55,895 nt of DNA, taken from positions 1 to 55,895 of the forward strand of contig JAAYEQ010000029.1 of NCBI GenBank assembly GCA_012728655.1, read 5' to 3'. The DNA is from Syntrophomonadaceae bacterium. Lineage in GTDB: Bacteria > Bacillota > Syntrophomonadia > Syntrophomonadales > DTU052. The notes under the pieces are model-generated. The model searched no databases, had not been told where the DNA came from, and worked only from the letters and a program-made list of their open reading frames with translations. The position numbers and the translations under genes were made by a program. Below are positions 8,439 to 17,322 of this stretch, in pieces (the first letter of the stretch is position 1; each line of letters begins with the position of its first letter).

Positions 8439-9839
8439 ATGTGTAATTTAACCCCCCGCCAGATAGTTGGGGAACTGGATCGATATATAATTGGACAGAG
8501 CAAAGCCAAGCGAGCAGTTGCCATTGCCTTGCGCAATCGGTATCGTCGCCGGCAGCTTCCCGATCATTTGGGGGAAGAGATCTATCCCAAAAACATAATA
8601 ATGATCGGCCCGACCGGCGTAGGCAAAACGGAGATAGCCAGAAGGCTGGCCCGGCTGGTACAGGCGCCGTTTATCAAAGTTGAAGCCACAAAATTTACCG
8701 AAATCGGATATATTGGCCGCGATGTTGATTCCATGGTGCGAGAACTGGTTGAGACCTCTATACGCATGGTCAAGCAGGCGAAGATGGCCGCGGTTAAGGA
8801 GAAAGCCGAAAAGCTGGCCGAAGAGAGACTGCTTAATTACCTGGTCCCGTCGCCGCGGAAAAAGGGCCGCATGAGCAGAAACCCCCTGGACATACTCTGG
8901 GGGCCGAGTGAAGACGGCAGCGACCACGACCCGGACAATGAACGGCGCATGAAAGAAATCGAAGAAGAGCGTTTGATTATGGCTCAGAAACTGAAGCGCC
9001 TGGAACTGGAGGATCAGATTGTGGAGATAGATGTGGAGGAGAAACCTATATCGTTCCTGGAGATCGTGTCCGGTTCCGGGGTTGAGGAGATGGGGATCAA
9101 CCTGCAGGATTTGTTCGGCGGCATGATGCCCAAGAATAAAAAGAAGCGTAAAATGACAGTCGCGGAAGCCCGGCAGTATCTTGCTGCCGAGGAGGCCCAA
9201 AAACTCATCGATATGGATGAGGTTACCAGGGAGGCCCTGGCGAGGGCCGAAAATGATGGCATCATTTTTCTTGATGAGATCGACAAGATTGCCGGTAAGG
9301 AGAGTTCTTATGGGCCCGATGTTTCCCGGGGAGGGGTACAAAGGGACATCCTGCCTATTGTTGAAGGGTCAACCGTAATGACCAAATACGGGCCGGTGAA
9401 AACCGACCATATACTGTTTATTGCCGCCGGGGCCTTTCATACCAGTAAGCCCTCGGATTTGATACCGGAATTACAGGGAAGGTTTCCCATCCGCGTTGAA
9501 CTGGACAGTTTGACGAAAGAGGATTTCGAAAGGATCCTAACCGAACCGGACAATTCACTGATAAAACAATATATAGCCTTATTGGCCACCGAGAATGTTG
9601 AGGTGGAATTTAAACCTGATGCCATTAGTTATATTGCCGAGGTTGCCTATGAGGTTAACAACCGCATGGAAAACATCGGCGCCAGAAGGCTGCATACAAT
9701 CCTGGAAAAGGTGATGGAAGACCTGCTCTTTGACGCTCCTGAGCGCTCGGGGACCAGATTTGAAATCACCAAGGAGTGTGTGGTTTCCAAGTTAGCTGGA
9801 ATTGTCGAAGACGACGAAATAAGTCGTTACATTTTATAG
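8439..9839 (+). CDS. hslU: HslU (ClpY) ATPase subunit of HslVU protease
   Basis: HslU is the AAA+ hexamer that unfolds substrates and feeds them to HslV. The 466-residue protein starts at ATG 8439 after TAGGAGGCGTT. It begins with [31 protein letters not shown], shown here by its [14 protein letters not shown] part. Walker A is [10 protein letters not shown] (K63), with [20 protein letters not shown] next to it. The charged I-domain insertion (about residues 110-240) is rich in Glu, Lys and Arg. Walker B is [10 protein letters not shown], followed by [12 protein letters not shown], an AAA sensor region and [20 protein letters not shown]. Length is normal. codY follows after 12 bases, so all four genes xerC-codY are probably one transcript. 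Confidence 0.97.
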   Translation: MCNLTPRQIVGELDRYIIGQSKAKRAVAIALRNRYRRRQLPDHLGEEIYPKNIIMIGPTGVGKTEIARRLARLVQAPFIKVEATKFTEIGYIGRDVDSMVRELVETSIRMVKQAKMAAVKEKAEKLAEERLLNYLVPSPRKKGRMSRNPLDILWGPSEDGSDHDPDNERRMKEIEEERLIMAQKLKRLELEDQIVEIDVEEKPISFLEIVSGSGVEEMGINLQDLFGGMMPKNKKKRKMTVAEARQYLAAEEAQKLIDMDEVTREALARAENDGIIFLDEIDKIAGKESSYGPDVSRGGVQRDILPIVEGSTVMTKYGPVKTDHILFIAAGAFHTSKPSDLIPELQGRFPIRVELDSLTKEDFERILTEPDNSLIKQYIALLATENVEVEFKPDAISYIAEVAYEVNNRMENIGARRLHTILEKVMEDLLFDAPERSGTRFEITKECVVSKLAGIVEDDEISRYIL

Positions 9840-9851
9840 GAGGTAAAGGAA

Positions 9852-10640
9852 ATGAGTAAAAGTCTGCTAGAAAAGTCGAGAGAGCTCAATAAAATGGTGC
9901 GGCAGATACCAGTCCATCCAAAGAGGCCGGATTTTGAAAGCGCTGCCCGTATGATGGCCGACAACCTGGAATGCAGTGTATACATTCTCGGCCGCCGCGG
10001 AATGCTGCTGGGATGGGCATTCCAGCCCGGGCAGGAGTGTGTGGACATAGAAGCCATAACCAGGTTCTCGGAGAAATTTTCGAGTACATTTAACGAGCGT
10101 TTCCTTGAGGTTCAGGAGACAGAAGTGAACATACCTTTACCTGCCGAGAACTGCATATTCAAGGCGGATAATGTAACTTGCCCGCATGGTGACAGGATGG
10201 CCGCGATAGTTCCTATTTACGGCGGTGCCGGAAGAATGGGAACGTTTTTGCTGGTTAAGAGCGATGGGAACTTCAGTGAAGAGGATATTATTTTGGCGGA
10301 ATACGGGGCAACGGTGTTGGCGAACGAGATAATGAGGATTCGTGCCGAGCGGATTGAGGAAGAGGCGCGGGCCAAAGCTGCGGTGCATGTGGCGGTCGCT
10401 ACACTGTCGTACTCGGAACGGGAGGCCATTGAACACATCATGGCGGAGCTGGATGGGAATGAAGGGTTTGTCGTAGCCAGCCGGATCGCCGACAAGGTGG
10501 GTATAACCAGGTCGGTTATTGTCAGCGCCCTGCGAAAGTTTGAAAGTGCAGGAGTAATCGAATCCCGTTCTCTGGGTATGAAGGGAACGTACATCAAAGT
10601 TCTTAATGAATACCTTTTCGAGGAACTCCAGAAAAAGTAA
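9852..10640 (+). CDS. codY: GTP-sensing transcriptional pleiotropic repressor CodY
   Basis: CodY senses branched-chain amino acids and GTP and represses nutrient-scavenging, and in some species motility, genes. The 262-residue protein starts at ATG 9852 behind TAGGAGGTAAAGGAA. The N-terminal GAF domain covers about residues 1-155 (SLLEKSRELNKMV, FESAARMMADNLECSVYILGRRG). The C-terminal winged helix carries ASRIADKVGITRSVIVSALR and SLGMKGTYIKVLN, nearly the same as the B. subtilis recognition helix region. DNA specificity is therefore probably the classical AATTTTCWGAAAATT type. The gene ends at a strong terminator, and the flagellar operon begins about 270 bases on, which makes regulation of motility by CodY plausible; I found no convincing CodY box there. 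Confidence 0.97.
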   Translation: MSKSLLEKSRELNKMVRQIPVHPKRPDFESAARMMADNLECSVYILGRRGMLLGWAFQPGQECVDIEAITRFSEKFSSTFNERFLEVQETEVNIPLPAENCIFKADNVTCPHGDRMAAIVPIYGGAGRMGTFLLVKSDGNFSEEDIILAEYGATVLANEIMRIRAERIEEEARAKAAVHVAVATLSYSEREAIEHIMAELDGNEGFVVASRIADKVGITRSVIVSALRKFESAGVIESRSLGMKGTYIKVLNEYLFEELQKK

Positions 10641-10682
10641 TAGAAGCGCTCTTTAATACCGGGATAAAATATTGTCGATCAA

Positions 10683-10727
10683 GAGGGACTTTTACAAACA
10701 AGTTCCTCTATTTTTCTTGATTTTTTT
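10683..10727 (+). terminator. Rho-independent terminator after codY
   Basis: GAGGGACTT (10683-10691) pairs with AAGTTCCTC (10700-10708) with a single G-U wobble around an 8-base loop. A T-rich tail with two T runs follows up to 10727. It closes the xerC-hslV-hslU-codY transcript. Confidence 0.8.
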
Positions 10728-10896
10728 AACAGGAATTATGACTTATTATGCAGAATAACCAATAATGACCAAAGATTTCGGTATTTTTTAGCAGGACTTT
10801 TGACAATCACACCGAATATCCAGCAATGACCAAAAAAATCGGCATATTTTAGCAGGACTTTTTCGAATTGTATAGAATTACCGGGACTATAGTCTT
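10728..10896. repeat. Three imperfect tandem 61-62 bp repeats upstream of flgB
   Basis: Units begin at about 10728, 10790 and 10851. Each opens with A(A/G)CAGGA, has a GAAT-containing segment about 30 bases on (GAATAACC, GAATATCC, GAATTACC), and in the first two units ends with AATGACCAAA...TCGG.AT..TTT. The third unit is shortened and runs into the flgB SD region. The array fills most of the codY-flgB gap and could hold repeated operator sites or stacked promoters for the flagellar operon. Confidence 0.7.
10848..10876 (+). promoter_or_regulatory. Candidate promoter of the fla/che operon
   Basis: TATAGA (10871-10876) lies 34 bases before the flgB ATG. A weak -35-like TTTAGC lies 17 bases upstream at 10848-10853, inside the third tandem repeat unit. 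A better -35 TTGACA at 10799-10804 has no matching -10. No clear SigD promoter (TAAA-N15-GCCGATAA) was seen. The assignment is tentative. Confidence 0.3.
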
Positions 10897-10909
10897 GGGG
10901 AGGGGTTCA

Positions 10910-11320
10910 ATGCTTGACATTTTGAGCAGTCCTGTTATCCAGGGCATGGAGAAGGCGCTTGACGGTTCGGTTTTAAGACAAAAGGCGATTGCCGCCAATA
11001 TTGCCAATGTGGATACCCCCGGTTACAAGAGCATCGAAGTATCGTTTGCGGAACAGCTCCGGGATGCTCTGAAGAAACCCGGTGAGGTTATCCGACTCAG
11101 GACTACAGACAAACGACATATTCAGATTAACAATACATCCGCCGTGCAGGGGTTTGTAATCAGCCAGGAAGACACACAGGTTCGAAATGATGGTAACAAT
11201 GTGGATATAGATCGCGAAATAGTCAAGCTGACCAGCAATGAGTTATATTATGATGCCATTTCCAGGTGTCTCAACAACGAGTTCGATCTGCTGAGAAAAG
11301 TAATACAGGGGAGGGTATAA
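10910..11320 (+). CDS. flgB: Flagellar basal-body rod protein FlgB
   Basis: FlgB forms the proximal rod of the flagellar axle. The 136-residue protein starts at ATG 10910 behind GGGGAGGGG; an in-frame ATG at 10868 lacks an SD and would add a non-homologous leader. The N-terminal rod motif is AIAANIANVDTPGYKS, and the C-terminus ends in amphipathic helices with SNELYYDAISRCLNNEF. Length is typical (about 130). It is the first gene of the operon, and flgC follows after 2 bases. Confidence 0.95.
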   Translation: MLDILSSPVIQGMEKALDGSVLRQKAIAANIANVDTPGYKSIEVSFAEQLRDALKKPGEVIRLRTTDKRHIQINNTSAVQGFVISQEDTQVRNDGNNVDIDREIVKLTSNELYYDAISRCLNNEFDLLRKVIQGRV

Positions 11321-11322
11321 CA

Positions 11323-11760
11323 GTGGGACTGCTTAACAGTGGATTCGATATATGTGCCTCAGGGCTTACCGCCCAGCGGTTGAGAATGGATGTTATAGCA
11401 AACAACCTTGCCAATGCCACCACCACCAGAACTGAAAACGGTGGTCCCTATCGGCGTCAGATAGTGGTCTTTGAAGCACGTTCCAATACCAGTGATTTTA
11501 AACGACTCCTGGATAATGAACTGACAGGGTTGTCCGGGGTTCGCGTTAAACAAATTGTAACCGACAATTCACCACTGCGTCAGGTCTACGATCCTTCACA
11601 CCCCGATGCGAATGCCGAGGGGTATGTATCCTATCCCAATGTCAATGTAGTCGCCGAGATGACTGACATGATATCGGCTACTCGTTCCTATGAAGCCAAT
11701 ATAACGGCACTTAACTCCTTGAAGCACATGGCGACAAGAGCTATAGAAATTGGAAGGTAG
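11323..11760 (+). CDS. flgC: Flagellar basal-body rod protein FlgC
   Basis: FlgC is a rod subunit exported through the flagellar type III gate. The 145-residue protein starts at GTG 11323, with CAGGGGAGGG upstream inside the end of flgB. The N-terminal signature ASGLTAQRLRMDVIANNLAN is followed by GPYRRQIVVFEA. The C-terminal part has YVSYPNVNVVAEMTDMISAT and RSYEANITALNSLK, typical of rod/hook proteins. Upstream codons are in frame but belong to flgB sequence, so GTG is preferred. fliE follows 34 bases later. Confidence 0.95.
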   Translation: MGLLNSGFDICASGLTAQRLRMDVIANNLANATTTRTENGGPYRRQIVVFEARSNTSDFKRLLDNELTGLSGVRVKQIVTDNSPLRQVYDPSHPDANAEGYVSYPNVNVVAEMTDMISATRSYEANITALNSLKHMATRAIEIGR

Positions 11761-11794
11761 TTACCCTGTTGGACCGGGATAAGGAGGGGGTTCC

Positions 11795-12085
11795 TTGAGA
11801 GTTGATGCGATTTCCAGTGTAAGCTTGTTTAGAAGCGGCCTGCAAGAGACGGAGCAGCAACCGGAAATATCCTTTTCCAGCTATTTGAAAGAAGCCTTAA
11901 ACCAGGTGAGTTATCTGGAAAACCAGGCGCGGTCGGCAGCAATTGACATTGCCGTGGGAGATGCTTCCCAGATACACCAGGTCATGATTGCGTATGAAAA
12001 GGCTTCCCTGGCACTCAGTCTTACCATTGAAGTCAGAAACAAGATCGTCGAAGCCTATCAGGAAATTATGAGGATCCAGATGTAA
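11795..12085 (+). CDS. fliE: Flagellar hook-basal body protein FliE
   Basis: FliE joins the MS ring to the rod. The 96-residue protein uses TTG 11795 with a strong AAGGAGGGGG at 5-bp spacing. It shows the family pattern: SFSSYLKEALNQVSYLENQA in the first half, then DASQIHQVMIAYEKASLAL and LTIEVRNKIVEAYQEIMRIQM, the last being the conserved C-terminal helix. Length fits (about 100). It sits between flgC and fliF as in other Bacillota. Confidence 0.93.
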   Translation: MRVDAISSVSLFRSGLQETEQQPEISFSSYLKEALNQVSYLENQARSAAIDIAVGDASQIHQVMIAYEKASLALSLTIEVRNKIVEAYQEIMRIQM

Positions 12086-12104
12086 AAATAAGTGGAGTAT
12101 CACC

Positions 12105-13691
12105 ATGGAGAATTTACGGGCGATAATTGGGCAGTGGGCAGCCAGGATAAAAGAGTTCTGGGCCGGACTCAGTTTAAATCAAAAAGTATTGCTGGGTGGG
12201 GCACTATTATTCGTCGTCACCGCAATTATTGTCTCCTCAGCTTCGATGTTCAAGAACGAGTATGAACCGCTGTTTACTGAAATGGCCGTAGAAGATGCGG
12301 CGGCAATTACCGCGAAACTTGAAGAGCTAAACATTGATTACCGGTTGGAGGATTCCGGTACCACTATCATGGTACCCGCCGATTTGAAGTACAAGACGCG
12401 GCTGCAACTGGCCAGTGCCGGATTACCGCAGGGAGCCGTGGGATTCGAGATATTTAATCAAACAACCTTCGGTGAGACCGAGACCGACAAGAGGGTTAAG
12501 TATCAGGTAGCCCTGCAGGGAGAATTGACCAAAACCATTCAAAGCATGGACAAGGTTGAAGCCGCCAAGGTCAACCTGGTTATACCGCAAAAGACCCTGT
12601 ATACGGACCAACAGCAGGAGGCCACGGCTTCGGTTCTTATCAAGCTTAAACCCCATACCAGTATGGAGGAGCGCGAAATACAGGCCATTGTTCACCTGGT
12701 GTCCAACAGCGTGGAAGGCCTGAAACCGGAAAACGTAACGGTAGTTGACACCAAAGGCAACATACTGTCCACCGGTATGTCCGAGGAATCAAATTTCAGA
12801 AGCAACACCGTTGAGCTCACGCAGGCCCAACTGGCTTTACAGCGCCAGTATGAGAGGGAATTGCAAAATTCGGTGCAGTCGATGTTGGAGCATGTGTTCG
12901 GCTACGGTAAAGCGGTAGTCCGGGTAAGTGCGGAGCTCAACTTTGACGAAAAGGAAAGCCGCATGGAGATCTATTCTCCGCTGCAGGATAAAAAGACTCC
13001 CGACACCTTTGTGCGCAGTGAGAGCCGGGTGGAAGAATTTTCGGAGTCTACCGGGCAGACCGCGGCTGCTGCTTCTCCCGGTACTGATACCAACATACCT
13101 ACATACCAGCAAGCAAATCAAACCACTGAGAGTTCAACCTCCGAAAAAACCGAACGGATAATCAACTATGAAATTGATAAGGAAGAGATACTGCAGAGGT
13201 TTGCGCCCGGTTCGGTAAAACAACTTACCGTAGCCGTGGTTGTGGACCAGGAGCTGGACGCGGCTCAAGAGGACCAGATCCGGCGGATGGTAGAAACCGC
13301 CGTGGGCATAGACCGAGACAGTCCCGATCAGACCAACCGCACCGTTTCTGTAACCGGCATGAGATTCAGCCAGATCCAGGAGACACCCGAGGAGAAAACA
13401 ATATTGCAGGCAGTACCTGGATACGCATGGGTTCTGCTGGCTGTGCTGGGACTGGCTGCGTTGGTTCTGGTGCTGTGGTTGAGATCACGGAGGCAACAGG
13501 ATGAAGAAGAACTGCAGTTTGAAGCGGTAGCCGATGAGGAGATCAGACTCCAAGACCTATTGGACAAGGAGCTCTCCCCTGCGGAAAAAGAAAAGAAGAT
13601 GATTCGCGAAGAAATTGAAAAACTTGTGGATACGAGTCCCGAAGATGCAGCCAATCTTATCAGGACCTGGCTTTGGGAGGAAGGAGTGTAG
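12105..13691 (+). CDS. fliF: Flagellar M-ring protein FliF
   Basis: FliF builds the MS ring in the cytoplasmic membrane, the base for the rod, C ring and export gate. The 528-residue protein has one membrane segment near residues 27-47 (VLLGGALLFVVTAIIVSS), two ring-building periplasmic motifs, and a second membrane segment near residue 440 (YAWVLLAVLGLAALVLVLWL). Family blocks are LFTEMAVEDAAAITAKLEE, GAVGFEIFNQTTFGETE and AKVNLVIPQKTLY. The cytoplasmic tail ends with SPEDAANLIRTWL, the FliG-binding region. ATG 12105 has AGTGGAG upstream. fliG starts 2 bases after the stop. Confidence 0.97.
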   Translation: MENLRAIIGQWAARIKEFWAGLSLNQKVLLGGALLFVVTAIIVSSASMFKNEYEPLFTEMAVEDAAAITAKLEELNIDYRLEDSGTTIMVPADLKYKTRLQLASAGLPQGAVGFEIFNQTTFGETETDKRVKYQVALQGELTKTIQSMDKVEAAKVNLVIPQKTLYTDQQQEATASVLIKLKPHTSMEEREIQAIVHLVSNSVEGLKPENVTVVDTKGNILSTGMSEESNFRSNTVELTQAQLALQRQYERELQNSVQSMLEHVFGYGKAVVRVSAELNFDEKESRMEIYSPLQDKKTPDTFVRSESRVEEFSESTGQTAAAASPGTDTNIPTYQQANQTTESSTSEKTERIINYEIDKEEILQRFAPGSVKQLTVAVVVDQELDAAQEDQIRRMVETAVGIDRDSPDQTNRTVSVTGMRFSQIQETPEEKTILQAVPGYAWVLLAVLGLAALVLVLWLRSRRQQDEEELQFEAVADEEIRLQDLLDKELSPAEKEKKMIREEIEKLVDTSPEDAANLIRTWLWEEGV

Positions 13692-13693
13692 AG

Positions 13694-14704
13694 ATGGCTA
13701 TCAAGAAAGCAATAAACGGAAGACAGAAGGCCGCTCATCTTCTGATATCCCTGGGTCCCGAAAAATCAGCCAAGATATTTAGACACCTTAAAGACGACGA
13801 ACTTGAGCAGATAACCCTGGAGATTGCCAATGTTCGTAAAACCACCTCCGAACAATTGGAAGAGATTATGCGCGAGTTTTACGAACTATGCCTGGCCAAT
13901 CGCTACATACAGCAGGGCGGTATTGCCTATGCTCAGGAAGTACTGGAAAAGGCATTGGGTCATGAGAAGGCCATGAGTATAATAAGCCGTATTTCGTCTT
14001 CTCTGCAGGTAAGACCGTTCGATTTCGTTCACAAGACGGAACCGACCCAGGTTTTAAGCTTTATTCAAGGGGAGCATCCCCAGACCATTGCTTTGATTTT
14101 AGCCTACCTTGAATCATCCAAAGCGGCTATCATCCTTTCGGCGCTGCCGCCGGATCGACAGGTGGACATTGCGAGAAGGATTGCCCTGATGAACAATACC
14201 TCCCCCGAAGTCATCAAGGAGGTCGAAAGGGTCCTGGAAAGAAAGCTGTCATCAGTTGTTCCCCAGGAAGTCAGCAGCGCCGGAGGCGTCAAATCTGTGG
14301 TTGAGATTCTTAACCGGGTGGACCGGGGAACCGAAAAGACGATCCTGGAGGCTTTGGAGATACAGGATCCGGAATTGGCAGAAGAGATCAAGAAGCTTAT
14401 GTTCGTATTTGAAGACATTGTTACTCTGGATGACCGTTCCGTACAAAGGATCCTTCGCGATGTGGACAACCACGATCTGGCGTTGGCTTTGAAAGGTGCC
14501 AGCCAGGAGGTGGCCAACAAGATTTTCAACAATATGTCCAAACGGGCAGCGGAAATGCTGCGGGAGGATATTCAGTTTATGGGTCCGGTCAGGCTGCGTG
14601 ATGTTGAGGAGTCGCAGCAGCGCATTGTTAACGTGATAAGAAGACTGGAGGACAGCGGTGAGATTGTTATAGCTCGCGGTGGGGGAGATGAGATAATTGT
14701 CTAA
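13694..14704 (+). CDS. fliG: Flagellar motor switch protein FliG
   Basis: FliG is the rotor part of the C ring that meets the stator. The 336-residue protein starts at ATG 13694 with GGAGGAAGGAG in the fliF end. It shows the N-terminal FliF-binding domain (AAHLLISLGPEKSAKIFRHL), the middle domain with EHPQTIALILAYL, and the C-terminal domain with FEDIVTLDDRSVQRILRDVD, the charged torque helix. A second C-terminal block is SKRAAEMLREDIQFMGPVRL. All domains are present and length is normal. fliH overlaps its last 8 bases. Confidence 0.97.
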   Translation: MAIKKAINGRQKAAHLLISLGPEKSAKIFRHLKDDELEQITLEIANVRKTTSEQLEEIMREFYELCLANRYIQQGGIAYAQEVLEKALGHEKAMSIISRISSSLQVRPFDFVHKTEPTQVLSFIQGEHPQTIALILAYLESSKAAIILSALPPDRQVDIARRIALMNNTSPEVIKEVERVLERKLSSVVPQEVSSAGGVKSVVEILNRVDRGTEKTILEALEIQDPELAEEIKKLMFVFEDIVTLDDRSVQRILRDVDNHDLALALKGASQEVANKIFNNMSKRAAEMLREDIQFMGPVRLRDVEESQQRIVNVIRRLEDSGEIVIARGGGDEIIV

Positions 14705-15500
14705 AATCATCAAACCCCACGAGATCATCCTGGAAGAGCCAATTTACCTTGAGCTTCCTGAAATAGATATCAAAGTTGAAGAACTTCTCCCGGAGATAGA
14801 GCCTGTCGATGCTGAGGCTGAGGCTAAGGCTGAGGTTGAGGTTTATGCCAGAGATGAAGCCGAGAGGATAGTCAAAGAGACCGAGGAGATGGTTGTTGAA
14901 ATCCTCGAAAAGGCCGGTATTGAGGCCAGAAATGTAATTGGAGAGGCGGAGGAAGAGGCCCGGGAGATTCGATTGGCAGCCGAGAAGGATGCCGCCCTCC
15001 TGCGCAAACAGGCTGAAGAAGAAGGATACAAAAGCGGATGGAACCGGGCTATGGAAGAGGCGCAGCAGCGGCTCGAGCAAGCCAGGCAACAAAGCGAAGA
15101 ACTCATTGAACAGGCCCGTAAAGAGCGACTCAGCATATTGGGTTCATGTGAACGCATCATCGTAAGGATGGCTCTGGACATAGCTGAAAAAATTGTGGAA
15201 CAGGAACTTATTACAAATCCCGATATAATTACAGAGCTTGTTCATAACATCATTGATTCTATGAACACCGCTGAAACCTACAAAGTTCTGGTGAATCCTG
15301 AGGATTATGTGAACCTGGCCGCAGAAATTGCAAAGAAGAAATTAAGCTCGACCGGGAACGACAACATACAATTGGCAGCCGATAACAGTATTTCCCGTGG
15401 CGGGTGTGTGGTGGAAACCGATCTGGGTGTAGTTGATGCCAGGCTGGAAACCAGAATCGCTTCCCTGAGGGAGGCCCTGATGGATGTGGTTGAATCATGA
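14697..15500 (+). CDS. fliH: Flagellar assembly protein FliH
   Basis: FliH regulates the export ATPase FliI and tethers it to the C ring. The 267-residue protein starts at TTG 14697, overlapping the fliG stop, with GTGGGGGAGATGAG upstream. It is very Glu/Ala-rich and coiled-coil-like from about residue 35 to 155. The C-terminal V/A-ATPase stator-like domain includes RMALDIAEKIVEQEL and ISRGGCVVETDLGVVDARLE, the latter being diagnostic for FliH. A six-base tandem repeat near residue 40 encodes an EA/KA/EV run. fliI overlaps its stop by ATGA. Confidence 0.9.
   Translation: MSKIIKPHEIILEEPIYLELPEIDIKVEELLPEIEPVDAEAEAKAEVEVYARDEAERIVKETEEMVVEILEKAGIEARNVIGEAEEEAREIRLAAEKDAALLRKQAEEEGYKSGWNRAMEEAQQRLEQARQQSEELIEQARKERLSILGSCERIIVRMALDIAEKIVEQELITNPDIITELVHNIIDSMNTAETYKVLVNPEDYVNLAAEIAKKKLSSTGNDNIQLAADNSISRGGCVVETDLGVVDARLETRIASLREALMDVVES
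14811..14843 (+). repeat. Hexanucleotide tandem repeat within fliH
   Basis: Near-perfect GCTGAG-type units (GCTGAGGCTGAGGCTAAGGC and on) encode alternating Ala/Glu/Lys/Val in the linker of FliH. Changes in copy number would stay in frame and alter only linker length. Confidence 0.7.
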
Positions 15501-16834
15501 ACGAGGCTTCTGCGGCTTCGATTGACCTGGAAAAATACCGGAAGGCAATAAAGAGTGCCTCGACCTGGAAACAAAAGGGGCGTATTTCGCAGGTTGTTGG
15601 GTTGACTATTGAGGCAATTGGGCCCCGTGCCAGTCTGGGTGAACTCTGTTACATAAGATCCGATTCTGCCCGTGATTTCGAGCTGTTGGCTGAAGTGGTG
15701 GGATTTAGAGGCAACACCACCCTGCTGATGCCTCTGGGAGACATGGAAGGGATCAGCCCGGGATGTGAGATAACCGCTACCGGCAAAAGACTGAGCGTTC
15801 CGGTTGGAGTTGGACTGGTGGGAAGGGTTCTAAATGGGCTGGGACAACCCATGGACAACAAAGGACCGCTTAACCCCGATGCCGAGTATCCGGTTATGAA
15901 TCCACCTCCGAATCCGTTGGATCGATCTCGAATAACCGAGGTGCTTTCTCTGGGGATTAAAGCAATTGACGGGTTGATTACTCTGGGCAAAGGCCAGAGA
16001 ATCGGTATTATGTCCGGAAGCGGGGTGGGGAAAAGCACCCTGCTGGGGATGATTGCTCGCAACACCGACGCCGACGTAAATGTCATTGCATTAATCGGGG
16101 AGCGCGGCCGCGAAGTAAGAGAGTTTTTGGAAAGGGATCTGGGAGAAGAGGGATTGCGGCGTTCAGTGGTGGTGGTTGCAACCTCGGATCAGCCGGCCTT
16201 ATTGAGGATTAAGGGTGCTTTTTTGGCTACCTCTATTGCCGAGTATTTTCGGGATCAGGGGTGTGACGTTTTGATGCTTATGGATTCAATCACCCGCTTT
16301 GCCCTGGCTCAGCGCGAGGTGGGATTGGCTATTGGCGAACCGCCCACGACCAGGGGGTTTACGCCTTCGGTCTTCGCGCTTTTGCCGAAACTTCTTGAAC
16401 GGGCCGGGACCTCCGCCAAGGGGAGCATAACCGGTTTATATACCGTTCTGGTGGAAGGCGACGACATGAATGAGCCGATAACCGATGCTGTCCGCGGCAT
16501 CGTTGACGGTCATATTGTGCTTAACCGCGAACTGGCGGCACTTAATCACTATCCGGCTATCGATGTTCTCCAGAGTGTCAGCCGGCTGATGAACGAAGTC
16601 GCAACCGAGGAACATTTGGAAATGGCGGCACGTTTCCGCAGCCTCCTGGCCATTTATGAAGATGCCAAGGATTTAATCGATATTGGAGCCTATAAAGCCG
16701 GGTCCAATCCCCGGATTGACGAAGCCATAAGATATATCGACCGCTGTCGGGAATTCCTCCGGCAGGGGATTAATGATCGGCTGAGTTTTGACGATATAAT
16801 ACAACAACTTCGTAATACGGTGGTTGAGGATTAA
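15497..16834 (+). CDS. fliI: Flagellum-specific ATPase FliI
   Basis: FliI is the hexameric ATPase of the flagellar export apparatus, related to F1-beta. The 445-residue protein starts at ATG 15497 in an ATGA overlap with fliH. The N-terminal beta barrel contains GRISQVVGLTIEAIGPRASL. The P-loop is GIMSGSGVGKSTLLGMIA (K179), followed by ALIGERGREVREFLE, the Walker B region CDVLMLMDSITRFALAQREV, and GEPPTTRGFTPSVFALLPKL. The C-terminal domain ends in a helical region. Length is standard (about 440). Confidence 0.97.
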   Translation: MNEASAASIDLEKYRKAIKSASTWKQKGRISQVVGLTIEAIGPRASLGELCYIRSDSARDFELLAEVVGFRGNTTLLMPLGDMEGISPGCEITATGKRLSVPVGVGLVGRVLNGLGQPMDNKGPLNPDAEYPVMNPPPNPLDRSRITEVLSLGIKAIDGLITLGKGQRIGIMSGSGVGKSTLLGMIARNTDADVNVIALIGERGREVREFLERDLGEEGLRRSVVVVATSDQPALLRIKGAFLATSIAEYFRDQGCDVLMLMDSITRFALAQREVGLAIGEPPTTRGFTPSVFALLPKLLERAGTSAKGSITGLYTVLVEGDDMNEPITDAVRGIVDGHIVLNRELAALNHYPAIDVLQSVSRLMNEVATEEHLEMAARFRSLLAIYEDAKDLIDIGAYKAGSNPRIDEAIRYIDRCREFLRQGINDRLSFDDIIQQLRNTVVED

Positions 16835-16836
16835 GC

Positions 16837-17292
16837 ATGACCAGATTTAAATTCAGGTTGCAAACGCCTTATGATTTGGCTTCCTGGCGTGAAAAGATGG
16901 CCAAACAGGATGTAAAGGAAAAACAGATGGTGTATGACCGGGAGGAAGAGTGTCTTAACGAAAAACTGGCGGGGATGAAATCCCTGATCGACAAAGAACG
17001 CAGTTTGCAGGGGAAAAACGTTTCCATTGGCAACATGGTTATGTTGAAGGAACTGCAGAACTTATCAAAAGCCGTGGTTCAAATGCAAACCGAGGTAGTG
17101 AAAAAGGCGTGGACGGAGTTGGAGGAATCACGCCACGAACTGAAAGAAATCAGCAAGGAAAAGAAGTCCATGGAAAAACTGAGAGAACGCCGCTATGCCC
17201 GATACTTGTACGAATGGCGGTGGCAGGAGCAGTCAGCTATCGATGAGGCGGCGGTAACCGGCTTCTGGAGGAAACACAACGGGTCGACCTAA
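16837..17292 (+). CDS. fliJ: Flagellar export protein FliJ
   Basis: FliJ is the coiled-coil stalk of the export ATPase complex. This 151-residue protein is almost wholly charged helix. It begins FKFRLQTPYDLASWREKMAK, the usual FliJ opening (FxFxLq.vL), and ends with RRYARYLYEWRWQEQSAIDE. Sequence conservation in this family is low, so the call rests on length, coiled-coil nature and position right after fliI (2-base gap). Confidence 0.85.
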   Translation: MTRFKFRLQTPYDLASWREKMAKQDVKEKQMVYDREEECLNEKLAGMKSLIDKERSLQGKNVSIGNMVMLKELQNLSKAVVQMQTEVVKKAWTELEESRHELKEISKEKKSMEKLRERRYARYLYEWRWQEQSAIDEAAVTGFWRKHNGST

Positions 17293-17322
17293 AAATGGAC
17301 CCTGTAGGGAGACAACAGAGTT

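Noticed and set aside
10641-10909. CodY box upstream of flgB
   Set aside because: The best match to AATTTTCWGAAAATT (around 10857-10870) has about five or six mismatches, too weak to claim.
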